Virus record (IMG/VR): IMGVR_UViG_3300030450_002208
Location: 1-49,984 of that record
Reading direction: 5' to 3' (one strand)
From: a virus
DNA length: 49,984 nucleotides
Below the pieces are notes generated by a model. It had not been told where the DNA came from. It did no database searches and was given only the letters and a program-made list of their open reading frames with translations. This document shows, one piece after another, positions 26,417-37,086 of the stretch; the stretch's first letter is position 1; the number at the start of each line of letters is the position of its first letter. Both the position numbers and the translations under genes were made by a program.

Positions 26417-29400
26417 ATGTCATTGTTTACCTCGCCTACAGTGGGGCAGCCTGAGGAGCAACAGCAGGCACAACAACAACAGTTTCAACCTCAGTGGGAT
26501 GAAAAAACACTTCGTAGATTAATTAAAGAATACGAAAAGAATCCTACTCATTATCCTGTTGAATTAAAAGAATCTATAAAGCAACATGCAGCGTATTATA
26601 ATATGCCTATGTATGAAGGTGAGTTTGATTTATTAGACGCCTTTAAACACGCAGGAGCAGGGTTTTTCGAAGGTTTTACAACCTTTAACCTTATGGAACC
26701 TGCTGATAACGAATATGAGCAAATATTCCGTAATTTAGGGCATTTAGCAGGATTTGCTCCAGGTCTATTAGCTGTTCCAGCTAGAGCATTAACAAAATTA
26801 GGCGTTAAAAGCAGTGCATTAAAAAGTTGGGCAAGAACAGCTTCTGCATTAAATGATAAATCAGTTCCTATGGCTGGTGCTAAATGGTTAACAGGTAAGG
26901 CTAAGAATATAGTACAGCCAGCTATTAAAGCAGCTGGGTTGCATAGAGGCGCCTCAACCAATGTTGCAGTTGATTTCTTAATGGGTAACAGAGCACGTCA
27001 TATGATGGAAGGGGCTTTCCACTTAGGAGCAGCTTCTGCAATTTCATCATGGCAGGGTGGTGTTGATGAGATGATGCATTCCTTTATGGGAGGTGCTGTT
27101 GCTGGTGGAGTATTTAGAGGAGTAGGTAACTTAAAATTTGCTGAAACAGAAACTGGCAATAAAGTTATTAGAGGTATGGCAGGCTCATTATTTATGGGGC
27201 TACCTTCTACTATGAGAGGAGCTACAACTCCAGAGCAAATCTATGAATACGTGTTAGGTGCGTATTTTGGTAAGGGAGAGAAGCCTTGGAGAGAAGCAAA
27301 GGCTCATAAGTTCGTTATGCAAGATATGCCTAAACGTGCACAAACTGACCCTAAATTTAGAAATTCAATGGACCCAGAGATTCATCCTAAATGGGAGGAT
27401 TTACCTCCTGAAGTACAGCCATTAGTAAAGAAATGGGCATTAAACGGTATTCCTGGAACTGAATTTAAAGGATATGGTCCTCCTGCCGTAAGAGAGTTTA
27501 TGAACTCCGTAGTCGCAGAAATTAACCCTGAGAAATTAAAAGAAATTCCTGCTGAGGTTGATGGCTTTCAAGTTGAGCAAGTTAAAGGTGAAGGGGGTGA
27601 ACCCCAACTAGTTATTAAAAAAGGTGTATTAGATAAGTATAAACATATACATATATCGGGAGCTGCAGAAGGACCAGATAGATGGTTCGCTGAAATAGCT
27701 TTTGAAAAAGGCATGCCTAGTATACATTATACCTTTGGTGCTGATATGGCTGATGCTCAATATGCTAAAGGATTTAAAAGGCCTTTACGTCAAACAGAAT
27801 TAGATGAAGCTAATCCTAAATTAGCTAGAGCAAGTGCACGTTTAGATAGACCTACAGAAAATTTATCTCAAAGACAATTAAATTATATATTACGTGATTG
27901 GTATCAAGTTAAGCACAGTAGTGCTATATATGCAGTCGCTCCAATAGAAACTGAAGGACCTTTGCGACATAAAGCTGTAAAGGGCGGTACTGGATGGACA
28001 GTTGAAATGGCTATTTCAAATAAGAAATCTCCTATATACGTATTTGATGAACCTACTACTAAATGGTGGAAATATGATAGAGGTGCTGGATTCTTTAAAC
28101 CTTTAAAGGGATTACCTCCTAAACCTCCTCGTCAATTTGCTGGTATTGGCTCTAGACAATCTACAGAGGTAGGTAAACAAGCTATAAGAGAATTTATGGA
28201 TGCTAAATTCCCAGAAGGAGTTAGATTAAAGCCAACTAAAGAACAGCTTAAAGAAATAGAAGATGCTGAGAAGACAGGTAAAAAAGTACTTAAACCTTAT
28301 CGAAAAGAGCTTGAAGTAGAATTAGATGAATTAAATATTAATATGGAGAATGTTAGAACGCAATTAATTGATATTTATAAAGAAGTTAATCCTAACTTTA
28401 ATCCAGAAAAAGGAATTCCAATCCCAACTAATGAGCTTTCAGCACAACATAAAGATGCTGTAATACGTCTAGAAAATGAAGGGGAAGCTATTAGAGGGCG
28501 TATGAAAGAGGTTTTAGAAGAGATTAATACAATAGATAATTCAGGTGAAATTCCTATGTTAGATGCTGCTACAGGCGAGATTATTGTAACTCCTGAAATA
28601 GCTAAAGAAATGACTTCAGAGGGAACTGGAGATGTTAGTCAAGGCAATGTTGGTACAAGAGTTAAAGCGACTATGCCTATATTAGAATTTGTTGATACTA
28701 AATTAAAAGGAATATGGGGAACTGCTCCTACTTCTTTTGAACGTAATCAAATGAAAGCAGACTTATCGGAGCAAATTGCAGCAAAGTTAATGGAAGTCTC
28801 TGTATCACGTAAAAACAAGTTTGATAATCAATCTGATAAATTTATTGAATGGATTAATGATTTTGCTATTAAGCAAGGTATCGAAGAAGGATTTGGATTA
28901 GACCAAGAGAGTAGAGGTACAGCAAGACAATGGATAGCAGCTCAAAATTGGAATAAGCAAGTTACACATTTTGGAGCAGGATGGGTTAAAGGCGGATTTG
29001 ATATTGTAGAACTTAATCCGATAAAAGATGATGCTGTTCCATTTAGTATGGGTGGAGAAAGTAAACAACAAAGAGAACCAATGAAAATCATCGAAAGAAT
29101 GATGAGGGAAGAGTTAGGCTTTTCTAAAAAAGATGGTGTAATTTTTGGAGTGTTAGACCATATCACAATGACTGAACCTGGTGGCAAGAAAGTTGATATG
29201 GAATTTGCTAGATTTGAAGACCACTTATATAATAAATATAGATTCGACGGAAGTACTAAGACTAACGAAGCAGCTCGTGCAAAAGCACAGATAAAAATGT
29301 ATGAATATAAATCACGTATTCAAAAGAAAATGTTAGAAAAAGGCATGCATTATTTCAGTGGTCGTGGTGAGTCTGATAGAATGTATTTTATTAAATTTAA

Positions 29401-32400
29401 TCCTTTAATGGAAAGATTGAAATCTTCAGAACGTAAACCTCTCTTGAATGAAATGTTAAGAATAGGTAAGCTAGGCGATGGCTATAGAGAGATGCGAAAG
29501 CGTTTTATTAGCGACTATACAGAGAAACAAAGAGGTTTAACAAGTCAGCAAGCAGGTGAATTATTTGATAAAGCTTATTTATCTAGCATTATTTACGACA
29601 TTCAACTAAATGGCTTTGAGCCTCAAAATACAGCACAACTAATGAAAGATGCTGCAAAATTCTTTAGTCCTGAATATGATATCATTAGCGAATCAAAAGC
29701 TTTTAATAAACGTTCTCAAGTATGGCATACAAATGGTTATCCTGGAGATGCTGTATTTATAGCTAATAGAATGGCTAAAGGGGCTAATGATTTATATTTT
29801 GATTCAGCAGCTCCCACAGACCAATTAAATCTTTTTGCAGATAAAAAGATTGGTAAATTGAATTATATCCTTGTAAATGATTTGCCAGAAGAGATTAGAA
29901 GTAAATCTCCTAAATGGTTTACAGAGGTAATAAGAAAATCTACTGAATTACCTGAGCATGTAGATGGAGCCATTATAACACGTGATGATGTTATACGTAT
30001 TAATAATGAAGATGCTGGTATGCCTGAGTTATTTACTCAAAACAAATCATTTATAGCATCTCGTAAAGAGAAAGATACTAATGGAAATCCTTTAGGAGGA
30101 CTTTTAGGTAAATATATGATGCATCCTGCTGGTAAAAGATTAAGTAAATATATGGAAGATTATGTAGACCCGAAGACAGGTGTAAAAGGTTTACACTATA
30201 TTATGATGGGTTCTTCAGTAAAACAAAGAGGAATGCGTGAAGCAGGGGATTATTCAATAGGTCGTAACAAGCTTATGGTAAAAGATGCGCCTATGTATCA
30301 TCTTAATCCACATGATATTTACTATAATTACTCAGTTAAAAATCACAGTGAAATGTTAAGCGATGCAAGGATTGCTAAGCAATTGCTGTCTGCATTTTTA
30401 GATAATCAAAAAAGCCCCGTGCCAAAAGAAATTATTGATGATATGTTGTCAACTATTATGGGAAGAAGATTTAATGGCACAGAGTATGGTAATAAGCTGT
30501 TTTCTGAGTTCAAAACATCTACTTTAGCGCAGAAACAACAAAGTATCGATAAATTGATGAAAAATTGGAATAAACTCTCTATACCAGATATTTTAGAAGG
30601 AATACGTAATCCTGATATGGAGATGTTTGCTGAACGTGCTTTTGAACGAATGATATTTGGATATCGTAAAGAATTAAATGAATCTCTTGAGCGAGGAGAA
30701 TTAACTGAATCAGAATTTGCTCTAGAAAAAGCAAGATTAGAAGCTACTGAGAAAGATTATGATAGAAAGATTAAATCAGCTGAATTAGCTAAAAAACAAG
30801 CTAAAAAAGATGGTGTTGATTTAAATACTTTAGGGGTATATTTTGACCCTGCAGTACGAAGATATAGAGAGCAAGTAATTAGAAGCTTTGTTGTGAGAGA
30901 GATTACAAAGCCTAGAACTAGTAATTCAGCTGTTGCTAGAATGCGTCCTTATGATAAAGCATTACAAATGGATTTAGATGGTTCTAATCCTAATCTTAAG
31001 CGTCTTGATAAAGATGAGTTTATGTTTGTTTTAGACAATGCTTATAAAGATATGAAGATTAAAACAGACAATAATCACTTAGGTAAGGATGGAGAAATTA
31101 CATTAGGCGAATTATGGAAATTAAAAGAACAAAAAAGTGAACTACTGAAAAATGTAGATATTAATAATCTACTTAGAGCAACTGTATTACGTGTTCCTAT
31201 GTCATCAATGTCTGGAGCACGTGTTTTAAATTTCGGAGGATTTAGTGGTAGAGAGGGTCATGGAGTACTTTTACATAGTCGTGTAATGCGTAACTTGGGA
31301 GGTGCTGATTTAGATGCAGATGAAGCATGGGTATTCTTTGGTGGTGAAAAACATGGTTTTAAAAAGAAATGGCAAGATGCTATTGATGCTAATCGTAAAG
31401 AGTTTTTCACTGAAGATGGCAAATATTTTATCGATGCTAAAGAGTCGGAAATTCCTAAAGAAATACGTGAATCTTTAGGTTTAAGGAATAAGCCTAAAAT
31501 TAAAACTATGCGTGATTTTTTAACTGTATCAGGTGAATTTACAGAAGCAGAAAAGAATCTTTTAAAGTCTCGTGGAGCTATGTATTCTTTACATGAACGA
31601 ATGCGTCAAGCAGATGCTGCAATTCGAGGTAGAAATCAATTAGGTGAAGCTGCTGTAAACCCTAAGCAATTAATGATGTTAACACATTCTATGGTGTCTA
31701 ATAACAAAGACCAAAATGAATGGATTGATGTTAGCCGACCAGTATGGGGTCCTAATAAATTACCTGGAGAACCACCTGAGATTATTAATTACAGATTGCT
31801 TGTTAAAGCAAGAACTAGTGATAAATGGAGGAATTGGGCTCGCCAAATAGGTAGAGCTCAAATCGAGTTTTCTGCTGACCCTATGGATGAATTAGGAATG
31901 AAATCAACTGATTTTTGGTTTAAAGAATTATTTAGGGCTCATTTTAATGTCGTTAAGGTGATTGATAAGGATAATCCAAAACGTAAATTACCAGCATATG
32001 AATTTAAGAATCTAACATATGATAAGTTAAAAGCTTATGAATTAAAGCGTGGTACTTATAATGTTGTGCGTGAAATGAATAATGCTTTTTGGGGCAAGGA
32101 TTGGTCAACTAATCGAGGGTTTCTACCTTCTGAGATTAAGGACTTAGCTTCAAAAGTATATCAATTGTCAGAAAATCAGCAACACAATTTCTTAAGTCAA
32201 GTTGGAATAAAATTAGGTTCTGTAAATTTCTCAGATAACTTATTAACACGTGTTGATTATAATAAAGTAACAGATATGTATAATCAGTATAATGAAATAG
32301 TTAAGAAATACGATGGAATCAAGAAATTACTTGGAAGAAGTAGTTTATCATCGCCAATGTGGGTAGGTATTAGAAAGACTTTGCGACCTTTAGGCAAGGA

Positions 32401-35400
32401 TAGTGATGCTACATTATTAAATCCAGACCATATTATTTCTATAGCTAATGATATGAGGGCATTTAAAAAGGCAGTAACTATCAATGGTGATTGGAAAAGT
32501 ATTAATAAAAAACATGGTTTAAAAATTGATGAAATATTATTAGGAGAAGCAAGGGGAGGTAAATTTTATTCTTTAGATACTTCGGTTAAAGCAAGAATTA
32601 AGATATTATCTAAAATTGCTCGAACTGCAGAAGAGTATTTTATTCAAAACGTAGGTGATATGGCATCTTTTGATGTTATACAAAGATTAGTACGTAAAAT
32701 GGAGACTGATGGTGAAACTATTGATAATGCAAAAATTGCTGATTTGCATAAATTTGCAGAAAAATTAAAGAAAGATAATTACTTATCAGCTAAAGTGCGT
32801 AAACAAACAGCTGCATTTGATTGGTCGGATTTAAGCCCTAAACATTTAAAAATGATGAAAGCTGCTGCAGAAGACCCGGACTTCCAAAGATTAGGACTTC
32901 TTCCTCCTGGTGTAAAAATATTACAACAAAAACCTAGTGCTTATTCAGATAGAATGAAAGTAGATAGGGCGATTAGAAAGAAAAAAGAAAATTTAACTAC
33001 TAATGAGAAGATGTTTTTGGATTATTTAATATTAGGAACATTTAGAAGAGGAGCATACAATAAGATTGTTGAGCTTGAAGCAGCATTAGAAGCTGAAGGA
33101 GAACTTCCAAGTGCATTGGCAGACGTATTAAGTAATTTAAAGCGTGATGCATCTAAAACTAATTTAGGTAGACTTGGTATTAATTCAAAAGCTGTTAATG
33201 ATAAATCACTTACTGATTTTACTCGCTCTCAATTAGAGCACTTAGATACATCGTGGAAAGCTCCAAAGCAAGAAGAATTAAATAATGCACATAAAAAGAT
33301 TGATAATGTAAAAGAGACTATTAAAAGAGATAATAATGGCGATAAAATTATGGAAGATGAATTTGAGCCATGGGTCAATACTACTACTGGGTATGAAGGT
33401 TTGAAGGAAGGTGTACAGATTACTGATGTTCCAGAAGCATATAGAGCACGTGTTATTGAATTAGTGACTAATATTAAAGGAGAGAATCCTAAATTTAGAA
33501 AGAATCTTAATGAAGTTATTAGAAGTCTTATTGGTAAAGATTTAAATGCTTTAAATGCCAATGATTATACTATTTTAAACAATTGGTTTAAAGAAGTTAA
33601 AAGAGGAACTTGGTTGCAAAGATTCTTTAGCAAAGAGGGTGTTACAGAATTATCAAAACGTCATCATTGGTTCTTCCCAAAAACAGTTAATAGAGAATTA
33701 ATGCGTGACGAAATTAGATTAATGGAAGAAGAGGGTTTATATCTTACTAACACAGGGGAAGTATTAACAGGTAAATTAATGCGTCCTACTCATTTTGTAG
33801 ATATGGCTCAAAGTTGGATAGCTCGTACCTTAGACTCAGCTTCAGAGGTTAGTGATAAGTGGGTTAATGAAATTAAAGAGCGTCTTTTATTTGTTAATTC
33901 CGTTAAAGAGGGAGATGTATTACGTCAAATTGCTGTTAGAGAACGTGAGTTAGGCTATTTTACAGAATATATTCCATCTTCATTACAAAGAAAGCTTACT
34001 GTAGATGAGAGAGTAGCATTACGTGAATATCAGGCTCGTCATGATGAGTTAATAAAACATCATTCTGATAAGTTAGATAAAATTTATACTATTGAAGTAG
34101 ATGGTAAGCGAGTAGAATTAACTGGAAAAGAGTTTATTAAGCGTATTAATAATGAATATACAACTTTCTTTGAAAAAATGCATAGATTTATTATTGGTGA
34201 AAAGACAGATGAATCTGGTATTAATCACGCTCTTGAACAATATAGGGTTGGATGGCGTGATAGAAAGAATCAAAAAGGTGCTATTTATAAACATGAACAA
34301 TTTATCGAAGATTTAAGAGCTGATTGGAGAAAGGGTAAAAAGCTAGTAACAGATATTGGGATTGATGGATTGCGTGCTATGGCCCGCTCTATGATGATTG
34401 AAATGTCAGGTAAACATCCTGATTTTCAAAAAGAATTAAAAATGTATGATGTTAATACAACTGGTAAAATGCCTTTTAAACACTATTTCCCTCATATGTT
34501 CTTCAACAAGAAGATTGCTGGTGAAGGTATGAAAAAACATTGGGACGCTTTAGCTAAAATGGATTGGAAAGAATTTCATCCTACTGATAGAAAGAAAGCT
34601 GAAAAAATTAGAACACGTAAAATGAATGGTTTAATTTGGAAAAATCATACATTAACAGGTGACTGGACATTTGAAGATGCCGAAGAATGGAAGGTATTTG
34701 ACCAACGTATTCAAGAGTTTGCTGAAGGTAAAGCAAATAAAAGTGATAAAGTCGATTGGTTTAGTAATAGAAGTAAAGCTGGTTCTATGCATAGTAGGAA
34801 AGGTCATATACCAGGCTGGTCTGTAGATGCTACTGTTGTTGAGGGCTATTCTCGTGCCTTAGTCAATACGTATCATAGACAATTAGCTCAAATCTTGGGT
34901 CGTGATATTATTAATAGAATGAATAAAATGGGTGACCATTATGTTGAAAATAAAGCTGGGCGTAAAGTTAAGGTAAAAGGTAAATGGAATAAAGACCAAG
35001 TTGAGGCTTGGCAGAAATTTATGAAGCTATATATTCAAGATGCTATTGGTAATCCTTCTGTAATTCCAGAGGATTATTATAAAGACCCTAAAATGAAGTT
35101 GCAAGGAACTCCTTATGCCTGGTGGGCTGATAATAGAGTAGAGAAGAAGATTAATAAAGTATTAGATAATTTTGGACTATCTTCAAAAGATTTGCCAAAA
35201 GAATTACGTGGTGTTGATATGCAACAGTTGAGACATTGGTCTAATCTTGAAGCTCAATATGAAATGGCTTCTCTGTTAGCTCATCCTAAATCTATGGTTA
35301 CTAATATATTTGGTGGTACTATGCATACAGTTGAATCTGCGGGTTGGAGAAGCTGGAAGAATGCACGTAATATTGACTGGTTAAAACAAAATATTAATTC

Positions 35401-36427
35401 CAAATGGAACTCAATGGAAGATGTTATGAAGTTTGTGGTGCGTTCCGGTGTTTATCCTGAATATATGATATATGAAGCGGGTTTAAATAAGGAGATGAAA
35501 CAAGCACGTAATAAAGAATTTATTGAAGATATTGCTAAGCGATTAACTAAAGACCCTGAAATGAAGGATACTACTTTAAAAGAGATTGCTAAACAATACG
35601 GTGTTAAAGATAGAGTTGTGCAATTTGCTGCTAAGTTTATGACTGTACCTGAGCGTATGATACGTCGTGATGCTTTTATGTCTCACTATATACAAGCTTG
35701 GGAGCGTTGGGGTGGCGCTATTAAAGACCCAGAACATCCATTTTTAATAGAGCAAGCTAAAAAAGGTGTTAGAGCTACGCAATTCCTATATAACGCTCCA
35801 TTTAGACCTGCATTTGCGCGTACTGCACTTGGTAAAGTTATGACACGTTTCCAATTATGGTCTTGGAATGCTGTTCGTTTTAGGAATGATGTGGCTAGAC
35901 AAGCTAAAATCTATGGAATCACTCCTGGCACTGAAGCTTATGAACGATATGCAAGAATGATGCAAATGGATGTTTTTGTATTTGCTTTAGCTAATATGTT
36001 TGCTTATTCATTATTTGAGACTGCATTACCTGCTCCATGGAATTGGTTACAAGATACTGCTGATTGGATATTTGGTAATGAAGAAGAGCGTGATAGAGCT
36101 TTCTTTGGGCAATGGCCGAAACAACTTGCTCCGTTGCAGATGGTAACTCCTCCCATCTTACGGCTGTTGCCCTCATCTATGCGAGCTATGGTAGATGATG
36201 ATTGGTCTAAAGTTGGTAAATATTATGTATGGACTATGTTCCCGTTTGGAAGAATGGCGAGAGATGTGGTTGGTCCTGGTAATTTAATTGAGAATCCTAT
36301 TAGAGTCTTAGAGAAGACTACTGGATTTCCTTTGCTACAACTTCAGAAAAAAGGTACTGAATATAAGAAAGAGCAAGAAGAAGGAACTAGAATCCCTTCT
36401 CCTTCTCCAGGTAAAAGTATATTTTAA
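26417..36427 (+). CDS. Giant polyvalent protein with double-psi-barrel RNA polymerase signatures, 3336 aa
   Basis: One ORF fills a fifth of the genome. The N-terminus (about 80-290) is Gly/Ala-rich and amphipathic. Residues about 405-600 look like a SLOG (YpsA/YspA-type) domain (HISGAAEGPDRW, SPIYVFDEPTTKWW, AGIGSRQSTE). A first barrel-like region has VDGAIITRDD (Asp1183) with Lys1210 and Lys1232. A second has VLRVPMSSMSG (Arg1592), then His1620 and GGADLDADEAW (Asp1631, 1633, 1635), matching the R..P...H...ADFDGD order of beta-prime RNA polymerase and the DxDxD loop of crAss-like phage polymerases. The remaining 1,500 residues are charged and helical, with a hydrophobic patch near 3190. It ends the virion operon, so packaging and ejection are likely. 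No T7-type polymerase motif was noticed. Confidence 0.75.
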   Translation: MSLFTSPTVGQPEEQQQAQQQQFQPQWDEKTLRRLIKEYEKNPTHYPVELKESIKQHAAYYNMPMYEGEFDLLDAFKHAGAGFFEGFTTFNLMEPADNEYEQIFRNLGHLAGFAPGLLAVPARALTKLGVKSSALKSWARTASALNDKSVPMAGAKWLTGKAKNIVQPAIKAAGLHRGASTNVAVDFLMGNRARHMMEGAFHLGAASAISSWQGGVDEMMHSFMGGAVAGGVFRGVGNLKFAETETGNKVIRGMAGSLFMGLPSTMRGATTPEQIYEYVLGAYFGKGEKPWREAKAHKFVMQDMPKRAQTDPKFRNSMDPEIHPKWEDLPPEVQPLVKKWALNGIPGTEFKGYGPPAVREFMNSVVAEINPEKLKEIPAEVDGFQVEQVKGEGGEPQLVIKKGVLDKYKHIHISGAAEGPDRWFAEIAFEKGMPSIHYTFGADMADAQYAKGFKRPLRQTELDEANPKLARASARLDRPTENLSQRQLNYILRDWYQVKHSSAIYAVAPIETEGPLRHKAVKGGTGWTVEMAISNKKSPIYVFDEPTTKWWKYDRGAGFFKPLKGLPPKPPRQFAGIGSRQSTEVGKQAIREFMDAKFPEGVRLKPTKEQLKEIEDAEKTGKKVLKPYRKELEVELDELNINMENVRTQLIDIYKEVNPNFNPEKGIPIPTNELSAQHKDAVIRLENEGEAIRGRMKEVLEEINTIDNSGEIPMLDAATGEIIVTPEIAKEMTSEGTGDVSQGNVGTRVKATMPILEFVDTKLKGIWGTAPTSFERNQMKADLSEQIAAKLMEVSVSRKNKFDNQSDKFIEWINDFAIKQGIEEGFGLDQESRGTARQWIAAQNWNKQVTHFGAGWVKGGFDIVELNPIKDDAVPFSMGGESKQQREPMKIIERMMREELGFSKKDGVIFGVLDHITMTEPGGKKVDMEFARFEDHLYNKYRFDGSTKTNEAARAKAQIKMYEYKSRIQKKMLEKGMHYFSGRGESDRMYFIKFNPLMERLKSSERKPLLNEMLRIGKLGDGYREMRKRFISDYTEKQRGLTSQQAGELFDKAYLSSIIYDIQLNGFEPQNTAQLMKDAAKFFSPEYDIISESKAFNKRSQVWHTNGYPGDAVFIANRMAKGANDLYFDSAAPTDQLNLFADKKIGKLNYILVNDLPEEIRSKSPKWFTEVIRKSTELPEHVDGAIITRDDVIRINNEDAGMPELFTQNKSFIASRKEKDTNGNPLGGLLGKYMMHPAGKRLSKYMEDYVDPKTGVKGLHYIMMGSSVKQRGMREAGDYSIGRNKLMVKDAPMYHLNPHDIYYNYSVKNHSEMLSDARIAKQLLSAFLDNQKSPVPKEIIDDMLSTIMGRRFNGTEYGNKLFSEFKTSTLAQKQQSIDKLMKNWNKLSIPDILEGIRNPDMEMFAERAFERMIFGYRKELNESLERGELTESEFALEKARLEATEKDYDRKIKSAELAKKQAKKDGVDLNTLGVYFDPAVRRYREQVIRSFVVREITKPRTSNSAVARMRPYDKALQMDLDGSNPNLKRLDKDEFMFVLDNAYKDMKIKTDNNHLGKDGEITLGELWKLKEQKSELLKNVDINNLLRATVLRVPMSSMSGARVLNFGGFSGREGHGVLLHSRVMRNLGGADLDADEAWVFFGGEKHGFKKKWQDAIDANRKEFFTEDGKYFIDAKESEIPKEIRESLGLRNKPKIKTMRDFLTVSGEFTEAEKNLLKSRGAMYSLHERMRQADAAIRGRNQLGEAAVNPKQLMMLTHSMVSNNKDQNEWIDVSRPVWGPNKLPGEPPEIINYRLLVKARTSDKWRNWARQIGRAQIEFSADPMDELGMKSTDFWFKELFRAHFNVVKVIDKDNPKRKLPAYEFKNLTYDKLKAYELKRGTYNVVREMNNAFWGKDWSTNRGFLPSEIKDLASKVYQLSENQQHNFLSQVGIKLGSVNFSDNLLTRVDYNKVTDMYNQYNEIVKKYDGIKKLLGRSSLSSPMWVGIRKTLRPLGKDSDATLLNPDHIISIANDMRAFKKAVTINGDWKSINKKHGLKIDEILLGEARGGKFYSLDTSVKARIKILSKIARTAEEYFIQNVGDMASFDVIQRLVRKMETDGETIDNAKIADLHKFAEKLKKDNYLSAKVRKQTAAFDWSDLSPKHLKMMKAAAEDPDFQRLGLLPPGVKILQQKPSAYSDRMKVDRAIRKKKENLTTNEKMFLDYLILGTFRRGAYNKIVELEAALEAEGELPSALADVLSNLKRDASKTNLGRLGINSKAVNDKSLTDFTRSQLEHLDTSWKAPKQEELNNAHKKIDNVKETIKRDNNGDKIMEDEFEPWVNTTTGYEGLKEGVQITDVPEAYRARVIELVTNIKGENPKFRKNLNEVIRSLIGKDLNALNANDYTILNNWFKEVKRGTWLQRFFSKEGVTELSKRHHWFFPKTVNRELMRDEIRLMEEEGLYLTNTGEVLTGKLMRPTHFVDMAQSWIARTLDSASEVSDKWVNEIKERLLFVNSVKEGDVLRQIAVRERELGYFTEYIPSSLQRKLTVDERVALREYQARHDELIKHHSDKLDKIYTIEVDGKRVELTGKEFIKRINNEYTTFFEKMHRFIIGEKTDESGINHALEQYRVGWRDRKNQKGAIYKHEQFIEDLRADWRKGKKLVTDIGIDGLRAMARSMMIEMSGKHPDFQKELKMYDVNTTGKMPFKHYFPHMFFNKKIAGEGMKKHWDALAKMDWKEFHPTDRKKAEKIRTRKMNGLIWKNHTLTGDWTFEDAEEWKVFDQRIQEFAEGKANKSDKVDWFSNRSKAGSMHSRKGHIPGWSVDATVVEGYSRALVNTYHRQLAQILGRDIINRMNKMGDHYVENKAGRKVKVKGKWNKDQVEAWQKFMKLYIQDAIGNPSVIPEDYYKDPKMKLQGTPYAWWADNRVEKKINKVLDNFGLSSKDLPKELRGVDMQQLRHWSNLEAQYEMASLLAHPKSMVTNIFGGTMHTVESAGWRSWKNARNIDWLKQNINSKWNSMEDVMKFVVRSGVYPEYMIYEAGLNKEMKQARNKEFIEDIAKRLTKDPEMKDTTLKEIAKQYGVKDRVVQFAAKFMTVPERMIRRDAFMSHYIQAWERWGGAIKDPEHPFLIEQAKKGVRATQFLYNAPFRPAFARTALGKVMTRFQLWSWNAVRFRNDVARQAKIYGITPGTEAYERYARMMQMDVFVFALANMFAYSLFETALPAPWNWLQDTADWIFGNEEERDRAFFGQWPKQLAPLQMVTPPILRLLPSSMRAMVDDDWSKVGKYYVWTMFPFGRMARDVVGPGNLIENPIRVLEKTTGFPLLQLQKKGTEYKKEQEEGTRIPSPSPGKSIF

Positions 36428-36765
36428 TCTTCGAATGGACTTTCGATAGTGCCTAGTATTTTACTATCGTTTTCAACCATTCCCCAGAATAACATTAAAT
36501 ATACTATTATGTCGGTAATACGTCCTGTAACATCTTCTCTTTGAGAGCGATGCCCATTAACGTAGGCTGTAATGCCATCTACGTGTTTTAATAGATAAGT
36601 TAATAATACCTTTTCTCTGGTAGTATTTAATGCTTTTGCTACTCTGTCAAAGTTAGCAAATACATTATCCTTATCATGAGCGTATTCATTCTGCCCCGAC
36701 TTCCTCGTTTTTGACACTTCCTCCAGTATCTTTTTCATTAGCTGACTCATTTTCTTTCTGTCCAT
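36424..36765 (-). CDS. DUF1599/MazG-like small protein, 113 aa
   Basis: Its stop overlaps the stop of the giant gene tail to tail. It contains NVFANFDRVAKALN, then YLLKHVDGI, then REDVTGRITDIIVYLMLFWG. This is the pattern of small phage proteins near the DUF1599 (nucleotide modification-associated) or MazG-like helical folds, with conserved Lys-His and an Asp in the last helix. It may act on nucleotides. It is the last gene of the leftward arm. The start at 36765 has AAGGAAG upstream. Confidence 0.55.
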   Translation of the reverse strand: MDRKKMSQLMKKILEEVSKTRKSGQNEYAHDKDNVFANFDRVAKALNTTREKVLLTYLLKHVDGITAYVNGHRSQREDVTGRITDIIVYLMLFWGMVENDSKILGTIESPFED

Positions 36766-36979
36766 CTGCTACTTCCTTTTGTTTTGCTTCTACAGTTTCT
36801 TGAACGTACTTTAAAAATTCCTCTGAATCTCCTTTCCAGGAAATATACAATTCAAATAAACTAAAGTAATCTCTCATTTGATGCTGAGTATTAATCAATT
36901 GATGTGTTATTACTTTCGATTCATTTGCTAGAACTTTTACTGCGTCACTTGTAGACATTTTGTTTTTTCTTTTAGCCAT
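36686..36979 (-). CDS. Hypothetical helical protein, 97 aa
   Basis: The product is charged and helical throughout. The basic start (AKRKNKMSTSD) is followed by a mixed helix with an aromatic patch (YFSLFELYISW) and a Glu/Lys-rich tail. An AAGGAG site lies nine bases upstream. The 3' end overlaps the next gene by 80 bases in another frame. No family is recognised. Confidence 0.65.
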   Translation of the reverse strand: MAKRKNKMSTSDAVKVLANESKVITHQLINTQHQMRDYFSLFELYISWKGDSEEFLKYVQETVEAKQKEVADGQKENESANEKDTGGSVKNEEVGAE

Positions 36980-36981
36980 TA

Positions 36982-37086
36982 CTAGCTCCTTTTTTTAAAG
37001 TTTTTACCTACTAATTGAGGCATTCTTTTCATCGCATCTTCCCAATCCCTATTTATTCGCTCTGCAACTGAGCTTTCTTTAGGCTT
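36982..37086 (-). other. In-frame coding-like extension behind a TGA stop
   Basis: Directly after the TGA that ends the next gene upstream (37087), the same frame stays open for 34 codons to a TAG. It reads like protein (KPKESSVAERINRDWEDAMK, ending KNFKKRS). No suitable start codon with a ribosome site lies near its beginning. Stop-codon readthrough, a point mutation that split a longer gene, or a sequencing error could explain it. TGA is a true stop elsewhere in this genome. Confidence 0.4.

Noticed and set aside
26417-36427. Tape measure protein or N4-type (T7-family) virion polymerase
   Set aside because: The length suggested both, but there is no tail-tube gene set, the protein is not a simple coiled coil, and its DLDAD loop fits the double-psi-barrel class, not T7-type motifs.
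36424-36427. Bidirectional terminator between the convergent arms
   Set aside because: The stop codons overlap, leaving no intergenic room, and no strong hairpin with U-run was seen at this junction.
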